DNA of 64,000 nt from Hoplostethus atlanticus (lineage: Eukaryota > Chordata > Actinopteri > Trachichthyiformes > Trachichthyidae). Both the position numbers and the translations under genes were made by a program. Under the pieces are notes generated by a model. The model worked only from the letters and a program-made list of their open reading frames with translations. It ran no database searches and had not been told where the DNA came from. Location: NCBI GenBank assembly GCA_034670405.1, contig JAXDDX010000013.1:1106001-1170000 (forward strand), given 5' to 3'. Below, piece by piece: positions 12,301-26,577 of this stretch (positions are counted from its first letter, which is position 1; the number at the start of each line of letters is the position of its first letter).

Positions 12301-13907
12301 ACTTCTTTTAGAGTAGGGCAATAACAGTCAGTTTGTATTCCTGAAGGCATTACTGTCTTAATCACAGACCTGCTCTTCCAATCCTACAGTATCCTAAAGC
12401 TGATGAACAGGAATGGTCACTAAATGGAGGCACCATCTAGTTCTTGTCAGTAACGAATCGCTGCCCTATTTGTTTTTCCTTGATTAAATAATGTAGATAC
12501 TATAATTCTCTAAGTCAAATTACTGTCTTGAAAACCTGTTCAAGTTGTTTTATTTAAACTGTAGATGACCTATGCCTTGCATTAACTGATGCCTGTAGAT
12601 AGAATTGTTGCCACAAAGGAAATGTGTTTTATAATATCTTTCTGAGGGCCACGCAATTTTCCCCACATGCAGCCAAGGGCTGTACTTGATCATCACAGAT
12701 ATAACCGTGGAACCAAGGATGTTATATTTTAAATCCCATTCACCTGTCAGGCTATTGACACCCAAGTGCAAAGCAGTGAAATATCCATTCCGGCTTCATC
12801 ATTTTACGTGCTCTTGTATTTTCAGTCTTAATTATGATTCTCCATCGTCCAAATGTGCCCCCGGCCTTTCCACACAATTTAAGAAATTTGCTCCCCTGTG
12901 ACCAACACAACACAACAAGTCCCGATAGTCCTTCATCTGTTACCTGAACACAAATGCAAATGCATGCACCAAATTACTTCCTCATTTCAAAATGAAAGAT
13001 ATATCTCCATGGGAGGCAAGGAAAGAATGTCCTGGTTCATCCCACTCCAATAAAAGGTAGGCTATATGAAACCACTAGGACTCTCTGGACCGTAACCTTT
13101 GCCAGAATTTGTTGGGTATTAATAATCAGCAATTTAACCATTGCAGAAAAAAATGTGTCAAACTAGTCTGCAAATTGCCCAAACTTTTACAAAGCAATTG
13201 TCCTCTTCTCATTCCCACTGTCAGCGAGAAAAAGGCAATCTGTGAAAGCCGAATTAGAGCAGCCGTTGAGACAGACTACTTGACACCAATACTGTGTACA
13301 CACTCAACAGATAAACAGAGGTCCTGAACCCCTGGATTGTCACACAGATCAAATCCGACGTAAACAGTCTCTTCTCTGGAAAGACTGGAAAGACACTGCA
13401 TGACTAGCTGGCTGCTACGCATCCTGCACCACACCAATAGTAAGTCCTGGGACAATCATTGTCTGTTATTGTTATTGAGGTCTGTGTCAGGTCTCAGTTT
13501 ATACTCATGCTTTTGCAAGTGAAGACCCGTTTATTGCCTCAGGTATAACGTAGTTCATCCTGTGTTTCTTTTTATGCCCTGAGGCACCGTAAACTTAACT
13601 TTACTTTTTATGTGGTCAGCAAGCTCAATTTATTACAGCTGTCTGCACTGTCCTACTAAAAGTAAACGTGAGACGAAGCCCAGATAATGGCAGTAAATAC
13701 CGCTGTCTTGTTAGGTGGCATTTGGTGGATGTGTGTCTTTTGTTTTGTTTTGTTTCCCAGAAAGACAAGTGTCGGTAGAGGAAATGACGGCGAGTGTGCA
13801 GACTATCCCAAGGAGAACAGGGAGCCGTGTTGGACAGGAAACAGGGTCACGAGATACTTCCATAAGATAAATATGACTGGGTTATTGCAGGGACAAAACA
13901 TTGTCTG
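9387..13907. other. Non-coding intronic stretch
   Basis: Unique-looking sequence with no recognised gene. A T13 tract is near 11956. Short frames on both strands have no recognisable family. Confidence 0.4.
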
Positions 13908-13940
13908 TCTGAGACGTGTCTGAGACGTGTCTGAGACGTC
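13908..13940. repeat. Short tandem repeat, 11-bp unit x3
   Basis: The unit 'tctgagacgtg' occurs three times in a row, the last with a changed final base. Small and local. Confidence 0.9.
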
Positions 13941-16900
13941 GGGCCAGGTGTATAAGCCACTTGCCACATCCATCTATTTGTGAGTGGTAAACACCTTAAA
14001 CAACCTTTAAACAACCTTTTTTCGACAAGCCTTAATTATTATTGGGGAGTAAGAATAGCCTACAGCTTCACTTCAGGATACAAGCCACGGAGAGAGCACT
14101 GGGGTCCCCTCTCGTCTTCCACTGAAAAACCACGTATGAACAGGCGTACGCAGGGTTTTATAAATCGGACGAAAAGACTTCATATGCGTGTTTCCTGTTT
14201 TGTACACAACTTTGTACACAAAGTTTTGTACATTTGGCCCCTGGACGTCTCTCTCAGGGCCTACTAAGAGAAGCCATTGGACATTGTACTTTACCCATGC
14301 TTTGCACAGATTCATGGTTTGGTCTGACATTATAAAAGCAGGTCCCTGAAGGTCTGTGTAACTCCAGGTGAATTATTTGACATTTGGAAGAAAGGCCAGC
14401 GAGAAGGAAAATAGGCGCTTTTAGCCTACCCGTGTTCATGCGCATGTTGTGCAATTGTAGAGCTTCTCCAATGCTTTCTGTACAGGACGTATGGGCAGGT
14501 TATATACTTTTCTGAAAGATCCCCACCAGGGTTTTGATTCTCTTTGGCCTCCTGTTGAGTCAGCTGGGAGTGTCAGAATGAGGAGCCCATCTGAAATGCT
14601 GTTATTTGACTTGACAGAGACGGGACTGCCGAGGGAGCTCAGAGAGTACACTGTGTCAGTGGAACACAAACAGACTGTGGGATGGATTCACTGTGTGAGG
14701 CGCCCTCCACCCCTTACGTTCACACTCTCTGGCGGCCCTCTCCAAAAAAAAAAAAAGGAAAGGAAAAAGCAGTCACGAAGAGAGCAGTCATAGACATGTC
14801 TCATAGTAGGAAAACCTTCAAGCACCTTGTCAGATAGATGGGGGATAAAGACAGAGGGTAGCAAGCAGATGGACAGGCAATGAAAGAGGAATTAGCCCAA
14901 TTTGGTTTTGTCTGAGAACCAAATTAAACCCTAAATGTTCATTTCCCCCATCGAGGAAGCAGTTTTGCACATGCTCTTCCACAACAAAACGCATTTCGAC
15001 TGGACAGTGAAAGCCGAGAGAGAGAGAGAGAGAGCATCACTATGCAGGCACATCAGCTGTCCTGGCTTTACTTGTCAATCAGAAGAAGAGTAGAAGAGAC
15101 AAGGTCATCCCAGCTCTCTCCCATTTTACACACGGCCTTCCAGTCCAATCAATATCGCACAACACGGCCAAATCAGAGAGGTCTCATTCCTGAGTCACCC
15201 GATAATAGGGGGCGGTTAGCCGGGAGGACGGGACAAGAGTACCAATGGGGCTGAACTGAGGCTTGCTCACTTTGTGTCAAAAGCTGACGTTCATTGTGTT
15301 GGAAAGCATTTCCTCGTTTTTTTTATCTCCACTTTGGTTTGTCCCACTTTTTAATAATCTTGATTTTCATTAGGGAAAAAACGTCTGCTGGCAAAACATG
15401 AAATTATAATCTTATGATCTGCAGTGCTCTCTGTAGTCGTCACACTGTGTTGAGTTACCCAGCAGTCTTGCTACTTTCTCAAGATGCATGGATGTCCTTG
15501 AGTACATACACAAAGGAGATGTACATACAATGGAGGAATAATGAGAAATGATTTACCTTCGCATTAGGCCACAAAGAGACCAGTATGACAGAATGGCTGA
15601 TATATTTACCATGACTTGTATTGGCCTGTTAATCGATATGATATTGAGCTTTGTTGCTTTTTTTCCCCCTTTACATTTAAAGACCTCAGCCACCACAGCC
15701 TGTTATCATTTATTTCTTTAGAAAACTCAATTCTAGTGAATGAAGCAGGAAAAAAAAGCGCTCTTTATTGGAAAATGCACCGGTAATTTCTGTTCAAACA
15801 TATTAATGCAGATGTATTAATACACACCCTGTAGGATTAGAGCCCGTCTTTGAATTTGACTGTGTAAAGGTGCAACAATGTGCTTTCAGTATAATTATGG
15901 CCTTCTCAGAAGACCGCTGTTCTGAAGTGGCTCGGCATTGAGGTTGACGTCAAGCATGACACTTTCCCCTTATTAGTATTATCCTGGTCGCAGCAGTCCC
16001 TCTACCATCTAGAAGTATACCACAATGGTCTTGATTTTTTGCCGAATTTAGCAAGCTTGTGACAAAATGCTCCTCATCTCACCAGCAGCTACCAGGGAAA
16101 GCGTTGGCTGATCATTGATTAGAGGGAAGAAAGCCCTGTGATGGCCATACATGTTGATTGTTCTGGGCCATTTGATATCCGAGTCTACCTCTAGGTCCAA
16201 GTTGATGTGGTCTTCAGTCTCCCAGACAGTTGTTCCCTGGAGAGAGGCGCCATCATACAAGTTAAATGATTATAATGATTCCTGCACCCCAACAGAATCA
16301 TTATGGCTACCATCTCATCTAAGGACTCACATTCCTGGAATGAATCCAAAGGGAACTAAATCCCCATTCCTCCTCTTGAAGTTAATTGCAAATCACGGTG
16401 TCACTTGGTGCTGGAACAATCCCCTGGGTGCAGCTCGTCCAATTATCTATCAGTTGATGATTTATTGGGACCGTTTTTATCCTTCCTTCTTCAAGCTAGC
16501 GTCCCTCATTTTCTGTCCCACTTCATCACTCGCCTTATCCTATAGGCTCACTCTTCTCATATTTCCTTACTTTCCATCTCTCTCCTCTCCATGTTCTCTC
16601 TCTCCGGAGCAGTAATGGTCTTTCACCATGCCTGTGCTCAATAATGAAGCTCCTGCCCTAGAAAGATGATGTTAATGTTGACTCTGGGATCACAAATTCT
16701 GCTCGAAGGCACCCAGCAGTGACAAATGAATGTGTCGGCCTGAGCCAGCCTGGCCCAATAACAGCTCATATAGATCCATGGCTTTAGACTGAGAACTGGG
16801 ATGGTTTGCAGAGAGGTTATAGGATATGAGAAAAGAGATTTAGTCACAAGGGAAAGTGTGAATGGGTGGTTAGCATGCACTCATAGCACTAAATAGCTGA

Positions 16901-19900
16901 GACTAAGCAGGTTAAGTAGCATTTTGGGGGATGTCCATGCACAGCAGTACAGTGTTAATAAACAGGAAAGTAGGCCCGTTCCTCCCTCAAGTATTGGTTC
17001 ATCAGTCCTGTTGTCAGCAGCATTGACAAGCTGTCCGCCTGCTCCTGCTCTGCCACTCTGGCCTCCCTTAACCTCCACGGTCCAGCCTGACAGCCAGAGA
17101 TGTGCTCTGTTCTTGGAGAGGTGTGCGCATCTGTCTGTCTGCCATTTTGCGTAGCCGCATTTACATCGGAGAATTGTCTGCGGCAGTGACCCTGGCTGAC
17201 GTACAACAAGCAGACGAGAGGAGTTTCCCTCGTCTCCGTCTGCAGATGTCAGCGTCTGTCTGGAGGCTGCAGAGCGGCCATACATGCCCTCCATCGCCAT
17301 AGAGACTATCATTCCCATTGATGTGTCCTTAGCTTCTTGTGTAACACATTGATGTAGCTGCAAACTATGTGAGTTTAAAGCTACATTAGGCAACATTTCT
17401 ATCTACAAATACACTTGTTTTATCAGCCTAATGAAATTCAAACCTCGAGCTGCCATTTGGAAGTTTCCTAGTCGAGGTCTGAAAAACTGATTAACCTCGT
17501 GATTGAGCCTAGAACATTGTCGCTTGGCAGAAATTGAAATAGTTTATTTTAAATTGTTACATACATTTCAATTGCAACTTTGATTCACTGATGACATTTT
17601 TTCATTTTTCACAACGTGATGGAAAGCAAGTGAAAATGGCATAAATCAACTGTTTTTTTTTACACACATCGATGCAAAAGTTGGATAAATTTATTCATGC
17701 AACACCACAACGCAATGCATCTGCAATGCAATGTTGCCGCGGGTAACAGATTTTCTCATTTGAAATGTGAAACGTCAACGATATATAGTTGTGATTCATT
17801 CTCTATCCATGTTCCTCCACAAAATGACACCAGGCATCCATCTTGGATGAGGAGGAGCCTGATTTCTCCCTGATTCCGTGACACCAATGTGGTTTTTGTT
17901 TGTCGCTCTCGGGGGGGGGCAATGGCACACGAAACCCAGATATGTGGTACGACTCATTCCCCGGCACTCACAGCTAGCAAAGCTCCATCCGTCATGCAAA
18001 GATCACCCCCACCCTGTCTCTTTGAAGTGATGGCTTGGATCTGGCGAGGCAAGATGGCTTCATGCACACAATTTTCTCCACTGAGGGATGCTGGTATGAA
18101 AAGGTTCTGCCGCCGCGGAGCTGCTTTATTGAGAAATGCATCAAACCCCCCCCGCATGCATGGGGGATGTGAATTGTTATGAGACCAGGTGTGTAAGAAC
18201 CCGGCCAAGTCGATCAATTTCCAATTAAGCCGTGCTCCTCAGTCATAATTCTTTTCAGCATGTAAGTGGCTTTTTAATCTTTTCATACAGGAGGTGTGCT
18301 TGACCCCCCTCTACAAGAATTGTCAATGAGGGGAGGAATTAATTAAAAGAGCCAATGTGACTGATGGACAACGTTAAGATTTTCCCTTGAAAAAATATAG
18401 TTCTTTCTTTTGAATTTAATCAATGCGTTCAAATCAGCGTGGCAGCTCCCCCAGCCCACGGCCCGGCCCACTAATTTACAAGTGGGGTCCGCTCAAGAAA
18501 ACCTAGAGATTTATAGTCTTCTTCCACTGGCCCGTATGAATAATGTATGACTCAATCTCTCTCACAAAACCCAAGCAACTCTTTAATTCACACTGATATC
18601 AGGCTGTCTATAGAGTCATTAAACTGAATCGCTGTGGCAATACATTCAACTTCTGTCTAAGTTTTCTGGCCAACTTAATGTGAGGGGAGCTGGGGGTGGT
18701 GGGTGTTGGTAGGGTCTGGAAACTGGAGAAAGATAGCCAGAGATAGACAGCAAGACATTACCAAGGAGATAAGGAAGACTGGTTTTATACGTAAAGGCTC
18801 TCAGTGTGTTCAGTGTGTGATTGAGTATGTCTGGTGGCTGCTTATTCCATAGTCTTGCCTTCTCCCTTGATACCGAAATTGATTAAGCTGTCCCGGAGTT
18901 TCATTGGCCCCACGCCCATCCTTGTGCCCCATACACCTGCCCAGTCTGTCAGACACTAAAGTTATGACATCATGAGGCCTCTCATAAGGCACCTCCATTG
19001 TTTTGAAATGAAGGCGCATCAATTTCATGGGCTCCACTGCCCAGCAGATGATTTGTGAGTGCTATTATCCCCTGAAATCGCTCCGGAAAATGGCTGCAGT
19101 CGGGGAGCAGGGGGGGAGGCGCAATTGGTTGCATGGAAATGGTTCCTCGGTCGTGTGTGTTACCAGTATGAGTATTTCATGATTCAAGAGGAGGCAAACT
19201 GAAATATTACTTTTTTCCACGAAGACATCCATATTATCATCATATGTAAGCTTTCTTGAAATGAAAGTGCCTCATGAAGAGGTCAGGCAGCGTCGATTGA
19301 CCGACAGACACATAGACTAAGAGAAGACAGACAGAATGGACAGACAGGGAGCAAGAGAGAGAGAAAGAGTGACCAATAACCTAGTTACAAAGCATCAGCA
19401 CCGTGCAGGCACCTTCATCTCTTTCTCTTTGCACCAGCAGTGAGAACGGGCCTGACCGCCATCCAGCTGACAGCTAAGTTTTTCATTTCCAGGCTTGACT
19501 AATTCATTATAAAGCCATTTGAGTACCAGAACATTCCTGTGTTATAACCTGAGTCTGAGAAATAGAAACTGCTGACTGCTAAGTTTGAAATAATAATTTC
19601 AAACTTGACCACAATGAAGGCATTTTTGTCAGGAATTCACTCCTGCCTGCTTACCAAGAATGGAAGTTAGAGTTGTTTGAAGCTGCCCAAACGTAGCAAC
19701 AAAAACGGCAGATTGTTGATAAGAAATGCTCATTAATCAGGTTTGTGCAGCAATTGAACACACAAGTCATCTCTTTTCATTTCAAGAGTTTACCCTCCGT
19801 GTGAACATTCAGGTCCAGTGAGAATGTAAATGTAAAGCTGTTTGGAGGAAGCATCTCCAAGTGCTTTCACGTCGCCAGTTTCCTCTACACAATACAAGGT

Positions 19901-20000
19901 AAAATGCAAAAAGTTATCAGTGGATTGCAGAAGTGAAAGAGCCTCTTCACCACTCTGCCTTCCACACCTGCACTGAAGGATTTCAATTCACTGGCAAAGC
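13941..20000. other. Non-coding intronic stretch
   Basis: No gene recognised. It holds an (AG)n run at 15016-15035. Around 14130-14250, 'cagggttttataaatcgg' and 'gtacatttggcccctgg' resemble an unclassified fish interspersed repeat. At 17377-17400 there is a 'taaagctacattaggcaac' terminus resembling the MITE at 57481. An AT-rich stretch at 18200-18450 with TTAATTAAAA looks like a possible conserved non-coding element (guess from composition only). Confidence 0.35.
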
Positions 20001-23000
20001 CCCTCTCTGACAGCGCCGGGCCATTCTGCTGGGCCGAGATAAAACATAACACTAAAGAAAAGTGAAATAATCAATTCCAGAGCAATGCCCGGGTGTTAAT
20101 CTAGAGCGGTCTGGAGGATGGACCTCCCAGAGGATCGCGGGAATGATTTGCAGAGGGATTTGGGAGGTGATTCATCGGCTGTGAAAAAGTAATAGACCGA
20201 CATTAATGTAAAATAATAAATATATGCAGCCTTTGTCTATTATTATCTAGAGAAATAGCCTGAAAAGAGAAAGTAAAGATTATTCCCCGGTTCACCATTC
20301 ACTTCATGTCAACCTCTGTCAGTTCATGTGTATCTTTGTCTGCGGTGATGACTAGATAGATAGTCTTTTTGTTGAGGTGTCACAATCAGCGCAGCTCGGG
20401 AACCGCTGATCTGGAGCGACTGATACATGGATTGTCTTTTTACCCACCCACCCCATTCTGGCGTCTGCACTTGTGTTGTGAGAAGGGCCTGCTGTGCATT
20501 AAAACTCTTGTCACTGTACACTTGACAACACAATGTCCTCGTCTCACCCCTTTTGGAGAGTGCAGTAAAATGTAGAGCTGGACTACCTGCGTTTCCTTTC
20601 ACACGCAGTGGCATCCACATCCTCTCGTAATAAGATGGAAGTAAGAAAGTTGAACGCAAATGTGTTGATCAAACACACATTTAAGATAATACCATTTCCT
20701 GAATAGTGAGAGGTCTTAATCCTCCAGTGGGATTATGGCTATCAGGAGTAGTATAAATTCCTCTTTCAACTGTCCTTAAATCCCTGAAATGTCCCCAAAG
20801 TGAATGCCTATGGCTCCGTTCACAGGTCAGAGTGGCAAATTCATCCAAATCCATTAAGAAATAAAGATCTTTTAGCAGCTTCCATGTTAGCTAGCTTGAC
20901 CAAAGTAACACAGGCACAATAACTGACGTTTTTTGTTATTGTATTGTATTAAAAAAATCGGATATCACCAACAGTTTGGAATTGGGCATGATTGCCTGCA
21001 GTATGACCCCAGCCTATGTGTATGGTGTCAGATTTACAAAAGAAGTTACTGGTCAGCTCCCTGCCACGCACTAGCCTTTAACAGAATCTTCATCAGGTCA
21101 GAAGAGAAAGAAAACAACTTCCACCGACGCCCACTTAACCTGCATTTCATTGCTATCTTTCTAGAGATATTCTCTGCTGTGCAATTTCATTTTCTTTTCC
21201 AAGAAGAAATCTTTCATTGTGAATTTAATTACAGCCCAGTACCCCATCCCTACTCCACTGTAGCCTCTCACATGTTTGATTAAAAAAAAGAAAAAAACAA
21301 TGGGATTGTATGAAAAGTCTCGCCATCAAGATTAGTGTCAGATCAAAAGGGAGTGGAATTTCATCTAATCTCTTTGCGGGGGATTCTGAGGAGCTTCTGG
21401 CCGGTTGTCATGTGCGGAGCTAACCTTTATGATCCTCGCTGAGTGTTTATTCAAATCTTATCTTACCCTTTCTCTAGTTGGCTAACCTTTAGACAGTTCC
21501 CTCCAAAGCTCTGGCCTGAACTTTCAGCCCAAATCTTTTCATCCTATTGTAAATCTGAGGGAGGATGAACAGTGTAAAAGCTCACTTTTCAATAGCGCGG
21601 ATTTGAAAAGACCGTCCCGGCCGATGGGATAAGGTTCAATAAATATGAAGTTGATGGTTTTGCGGCGAGACAAATATTGAACTGCTCATCGTTTAAAGAT
21701 AATGGTGGAAGCTTAATAAACTTTAGATGTGGAAAGAGAGACTGTTGATGCTAAAACAAATACAGCATGCACACAGTTGGGGCAGAAAAAAGAACTTCAT
21801 CCTCTCCGTCTGTGCTTTGGGCTACAGTATCCGAAGAAGAGCATCTGATTGGCAAGTAAGATGAGAAGATTACCACAAGAGTTGCTTGTGATCGAAGTGT
21901 TACAAACTACCCTAACAAGCTAGAAGTCTCCTGCCACCAGCTGTAGTGAGGATTTTGATCCCATTGCGCCAATTTGCTCATAGCCCAAGTGGAAAAAAGT
22001 AATAATATACAGTCTGAGTCCACTACCAAGAACTGATTTCATTTATGAAAAAAATGTTTTACTTAGTTGATACTTCTTATTGAAGAGTATATTATTTAAC
22101 AGTGATACAAATCAAAATGTTTAGATCTTTGAGAAATTGAAATATATCTGAAAATCTTCCTCAAATTGCTGCCACCATATATTTATTTAATATATTAAGT
22201 ATTGAATGACGTGAGTATCAAGTAACACATGTATGCTCCTAATACGCAGTGTGAAATGTTTTGGTCTTTTAGCAACTAATACCAGACACTGGCTAAAAGA
22301 ATATGGTCCTCTATGCGTTATTGTTGTTACTGCTAGTGCTTTAACTTTGAAAAAGGATTTCTGTCGAATTTTAAAAGAAAAATATTAATTCAATTGTTTT
22401 TTAACTTATGTAATCTTGAATATCATTTCAGATATCCCAATTTATTTGTATTAGTTTTAGGTTTTCGTAGCGGACTCAGACTTTTGGACCCCACCGGAGG
22501 CTAATTGCTATATACTGTAGGTATGTTTCATTTCAAATGGTGGTAGTTGCTGTGCACTCTATTCAGTGTGTGTGCCTGTGTGTGTGCCTGTGTGTGTGTG
22601 TGTGAGAATTGCACATGTATTTGTGAAATGCCAAAAGGAGGTGCATCAATTGGAAAACATCCTCCTCATCAGCGATTCTGTTGTCGGCTACATCAAAGAG
22701 ACTTCTCAGTTATTCTCCTATTAGGGTAAACATCTGGTTAGGGCCGGGGCAAAAAACATCAACAGCTCCAGGTGAAGAACTCAAAACGCAATGAAGCATC
22801 GCACTCATTACCAGAACATCATTGCATTCTGAGGATATCTGTAAACCAAATAAATGAACCTGACGACAACGACACACACAACAGCCGCGATCGAACCCAA
22901 ATTGCATTTCTGTCCACGAACATGCAGCTTTAGAAAATATTCTGCGTGATTATGAATAGAACGGTCGCGTCGATTGGCACAGCTCAGTGAATCATTAACA

Positions 23001-26000
23001 CGGGACTCAACGTTACAAGCGAAGACTGTAAGCCTGTCACAATAGGCTTTACCTGCACTAGCAAGATGGCAAAGCCCTTGTGTGCTACCAAAATAGCCTT
23101 GCTTGCTCACTGCCACTAAAAATCCTTTGGTGGTTTCCCTGATTAGTGCTGTAAGCTGTGAGTGGCTTTGTGTTGGGACAGACTGCACTAGCATTGGGTG
23201 GAGGCGTGGGGGGGGGGGGCAATGTAAATAGCTAAGTAAACTTTCTAGCCTAATAACAGCAGCTGTCTGCTATGAGCTTAACCAGGCCCGCTAATCACTC
23301 TCTGTGTTTGGTTTAGATTTTGTATGCATTCAGGCAGCACCCAGGGCCCACGGGTGTCTGTGCATCTCAAGCCCAAAAGGTTCCACTAGTTAAGTGGGTG
23401 CCGACACGTCCAGGCTACGGAAAAAAAAGAGACGCTATATATATGCATAAGTCAAGATACCAGAAGCACAGATCCATCACATCTAATGGAGGCACATGTC
23501 CCTAGATATACTTACGAGATGCAGTGTCAGGTGTAACATTGAGGCTCAGGCCTGTATATGGGCTCGCAGACAGCCCTTTCACACAGAATTACATAATGGA
23601 GGTTTTTTTTTTTTTTAGCCAGACACACGCACCCCTGCTGGGATGAGAGGCTGAGAGCAGATAATGAAGAGCCGCTGAAGACGTCTGCCTGAGATCTATG
23701 GCCATGTTCAGACGTCATAATGCTGATACTGCAATAAATCAGCAGCCCACACTTGGAGACGGGGGCCCTGGCAGCTGCTGTCAAGGGACACCAAGTACTA
23801 GAAAATTGCATTACAGACATTCCCTCCTGAGTATTTAAAAATGGAAACACTTGGAAGGCTTGTTTTATAGGCCTATGCTTTCGATGAGGTCTTTCCAAAG
23901 CAGTGTGAACATGTTTTTGTTAGAAGAAGGTTACAACTGGGCTCTTAGGGGGATCTCATGGTCTTCAGATGTAAAACCAGAATATCACCGAGGGGCACAC
24001 TGAGGTGAAGCTGTGTTTTAATCCCTCTGTTTTCAAATTTAGCTTGGCATACACCTTGTTCATCTTCTACAATCCACACGACAAACCACAGATCTCTATA
24101 TAATGACATTATACCACGTTGCTATGGAGATAGCGATCCATATTGTGTGATGATGAAAGCATCTGAGGAACATTAAAAAGGTGGAAACGTCATTGTTGCT
24201 GGTCCTCTCTGACATGACAGGAATGCAAGAAGGGTATAGCTGCAGAAAGACCCAACGAGTTTCAACATTTCCTTACCTTCCTTTCATCCCCATCCTATCC
24301 TTTCACCGGACACACAAGGGGGTGTGATGAACAAGTGGAGAGGTGGTATACAGTAGCCTGCTGAACAGTATAACTAAGCGGAAAGATGGAGGGGAAGCAT
24401 TTATTAGCAGCATCCAAGCAGAGTTAGGATGCCATTTCGCTAGAGGTTGCATCAGCCCGGCAGATGATTTTCAATAAAAGCAGGCATACGCTCTCGGTGT
24501 GTCCTAACACATGGACGCAATATTTTTTATTAGCTTAATCAGATGTTAATGTGATTTACTGAGCAGCCCGAGCAGCTCTAAGGCATCAAATTTAATGGGT
24601 GCCTTGAAGGTACACGATTACCTGTGTGAAAACAGATACGATAGTGTACACACTCATTCAGATACATTAGCTCGTCCCAATTGTTTGAATCACAGGAACA
24701 GAATATGAAGCTCTCCTTACAGTCAGCGTGGACACAGTGGACTTCAGAGCAGACGCTCTCTCAACAACCCGACAATCATCTGTCATTACCATTACCTTCC
24801 TTACACGTCGACGCAATTCAGGGTTTTATGGCCCGTGGAGTGGATGAGCAGTTCAGCGAGCGCGTTCCCCCTCCGTACATTGAGTGCTTCTCAGTCAGGC
24901 CTCATGCAGTTGAGAGCGACTAAATCAGCGATGACAGTCTGTTGGGACAGGTCAGCAGCTTTATTTAATAAAAGCCCCACCCCAGAGGTTAAGGTAATTC
25001 ACCTGGAGAGATTAAGGTGATAGAGTGTGGATAAAGACAGCAGCCAGAGTCAGGTTGCACCCAGGGGAGAACACTTCTCTTTATAACCTTGATGGACATT
25101 TTCACCGTCGTGCACATAAGTCTGCCGTAGCGCCGCAGAAACCCATCTTGGGGGTCACGCTGAGCAGAAACCCACTACCCTACATCCAATCTATGTGCGG
25201 CACATCTCCTCTGCACTAGTGGTATAATACTCACAGTTTTTTTTTTCACTCCAAGGGAACGCACTGCCTGTGGGGGAATGCAATCCATGTCCAGCCTATT
25301 AGATTTTGAAAACCCTCTTCATCATCTGAGAATATTTTTTCTGCATAATTCTCATCATCGTACAATATTGCGCAATTGCCAGGAGCCTTAAAATCCTTTT
25401 CCTCCGTGATTAGGAAACACTGGAGTACTCTTATGTTTATGCAAAGTCTGATCAGGCTAACGACTTTTCCTATTAGCATAATGAATGAATTAGAGCGCCG
25501 GAGACAAAGATCATTAAGCAGATTTTTTTTTCACCACGGGGGAAATCATTTGGACAATGTATTGTCTAACTGCGTGAGACAACAGCGATGCGTCACACAC
25601 AGCCTCACATGTTTCACCCTTCAGCCTCTCCGAAATCCTTCCACCATGAAAGCGCCGCCGGTGTTTGCATTCTGGTGAAATGACCTTCGTTTTTTTTTTT
25701 TTCAAGGCGGCTGTTTCTCCTCAAGCTCTGGAATGCGTTGTGATTTCTCTGCTTGTCTTCCCTTCTGTGATTAGTCATAACAGAACGGCATGCCGCAGCC
25801 GGTAATGCGCCTTAATGCATGCAGTGACATGTCATGAACACAATCTGTTACCGTGATACTACATCTCTTCAGCTGCGCGGTGTGGCTTAGTGTGCTGAAC
25901 ACCGCTGTAGCCGCGGGGGCTTACCCCTTATCTACCGCTCCTGTCTTTTTTCCTCAACTTTTTTAAAAGTTATTTTGCTGCCTGCAGTTCAAAAGCAGGT

Positions 26001-26534
26001 GTGACATTCTCCCCCTCCTGCTCTCCCTGCGTTAAAGTCATAAACAGCGGCTTGTTAAGAATTGTTTTTAATAACCGTGCAACGTTCAGTAAAGAGCTTT
26101 CAGAACTGCTTTGATTTCCGCAATGTGCCGTGACTCAAATTTCCATTTAAACATGAGCCAGTTAGCGGCTCGATCCGAACATGCCGCTGAGAGTGCTACG
26201 GCACTCTGGGATAATGGTCTCAGAGGGGCATGGCCTCCGCGCGGGGCTACACACATAAGGTGAACTTAGATGGCGCTCATTTCCATCGGAGGCGGTTGCA
26301 GCCACCTTAGAGCCGCCATAATTTTCTTTGAATGTATGCATTATGTATATCTGGGGTTACAAGTGCTCCAGGGTTTGCGGGCTGTATAATTTGTGTGGAC
26401 TGTGTAATTGAGTTTTTAGTCGTGGGGACTGAAAGCTCAAATCCCAGGCCAGCGCCTTGCTGCCGTTCTACCCTTGTCATTAGCTCCTTATCCTCTCTCG
26501 CCCGTAGATGACTTGAAGGTAGCTCTCCTTAACT
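20001..26534. other. Non-coding intronic stretch
   Basis: No gene recognised. A GT-rich interrupted microsatellite is at 22567-22605. Homeodomain-type AT-rich motifs are dense at 20090-20280, 24500-24600 and 25290-25560 ('attagcataatgaatgaatt' near 25473), the style of conserved enhancers. Conservation cannot be tested here. Confidence 0.35.
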
Positions 26535-26577
26535 TGCACGATGCCTCACCTTGAATTGAAGGTGAAGGCATCGTGCA
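26535..26577. repeat. Near-perfect hairpin, 18-bp stem, 6-base loop
   Basis: The left arm 26535-26552 (TGCACGATGCCTCACCTT) pairs with the right arm 26559-26577 over its whole length with one bulged base; the loop is GAATTG. Pairing stops sharply outside the arms. The stem is short for a microRNA precursor. It may be a small inverted duplication or a cruciform-forming site. Confidence 0.85.

Noticed and set aside
20018..20030. REST right half-site (GACAGCGCC)
   Set aside because: No left half at either standard or wider spacing.
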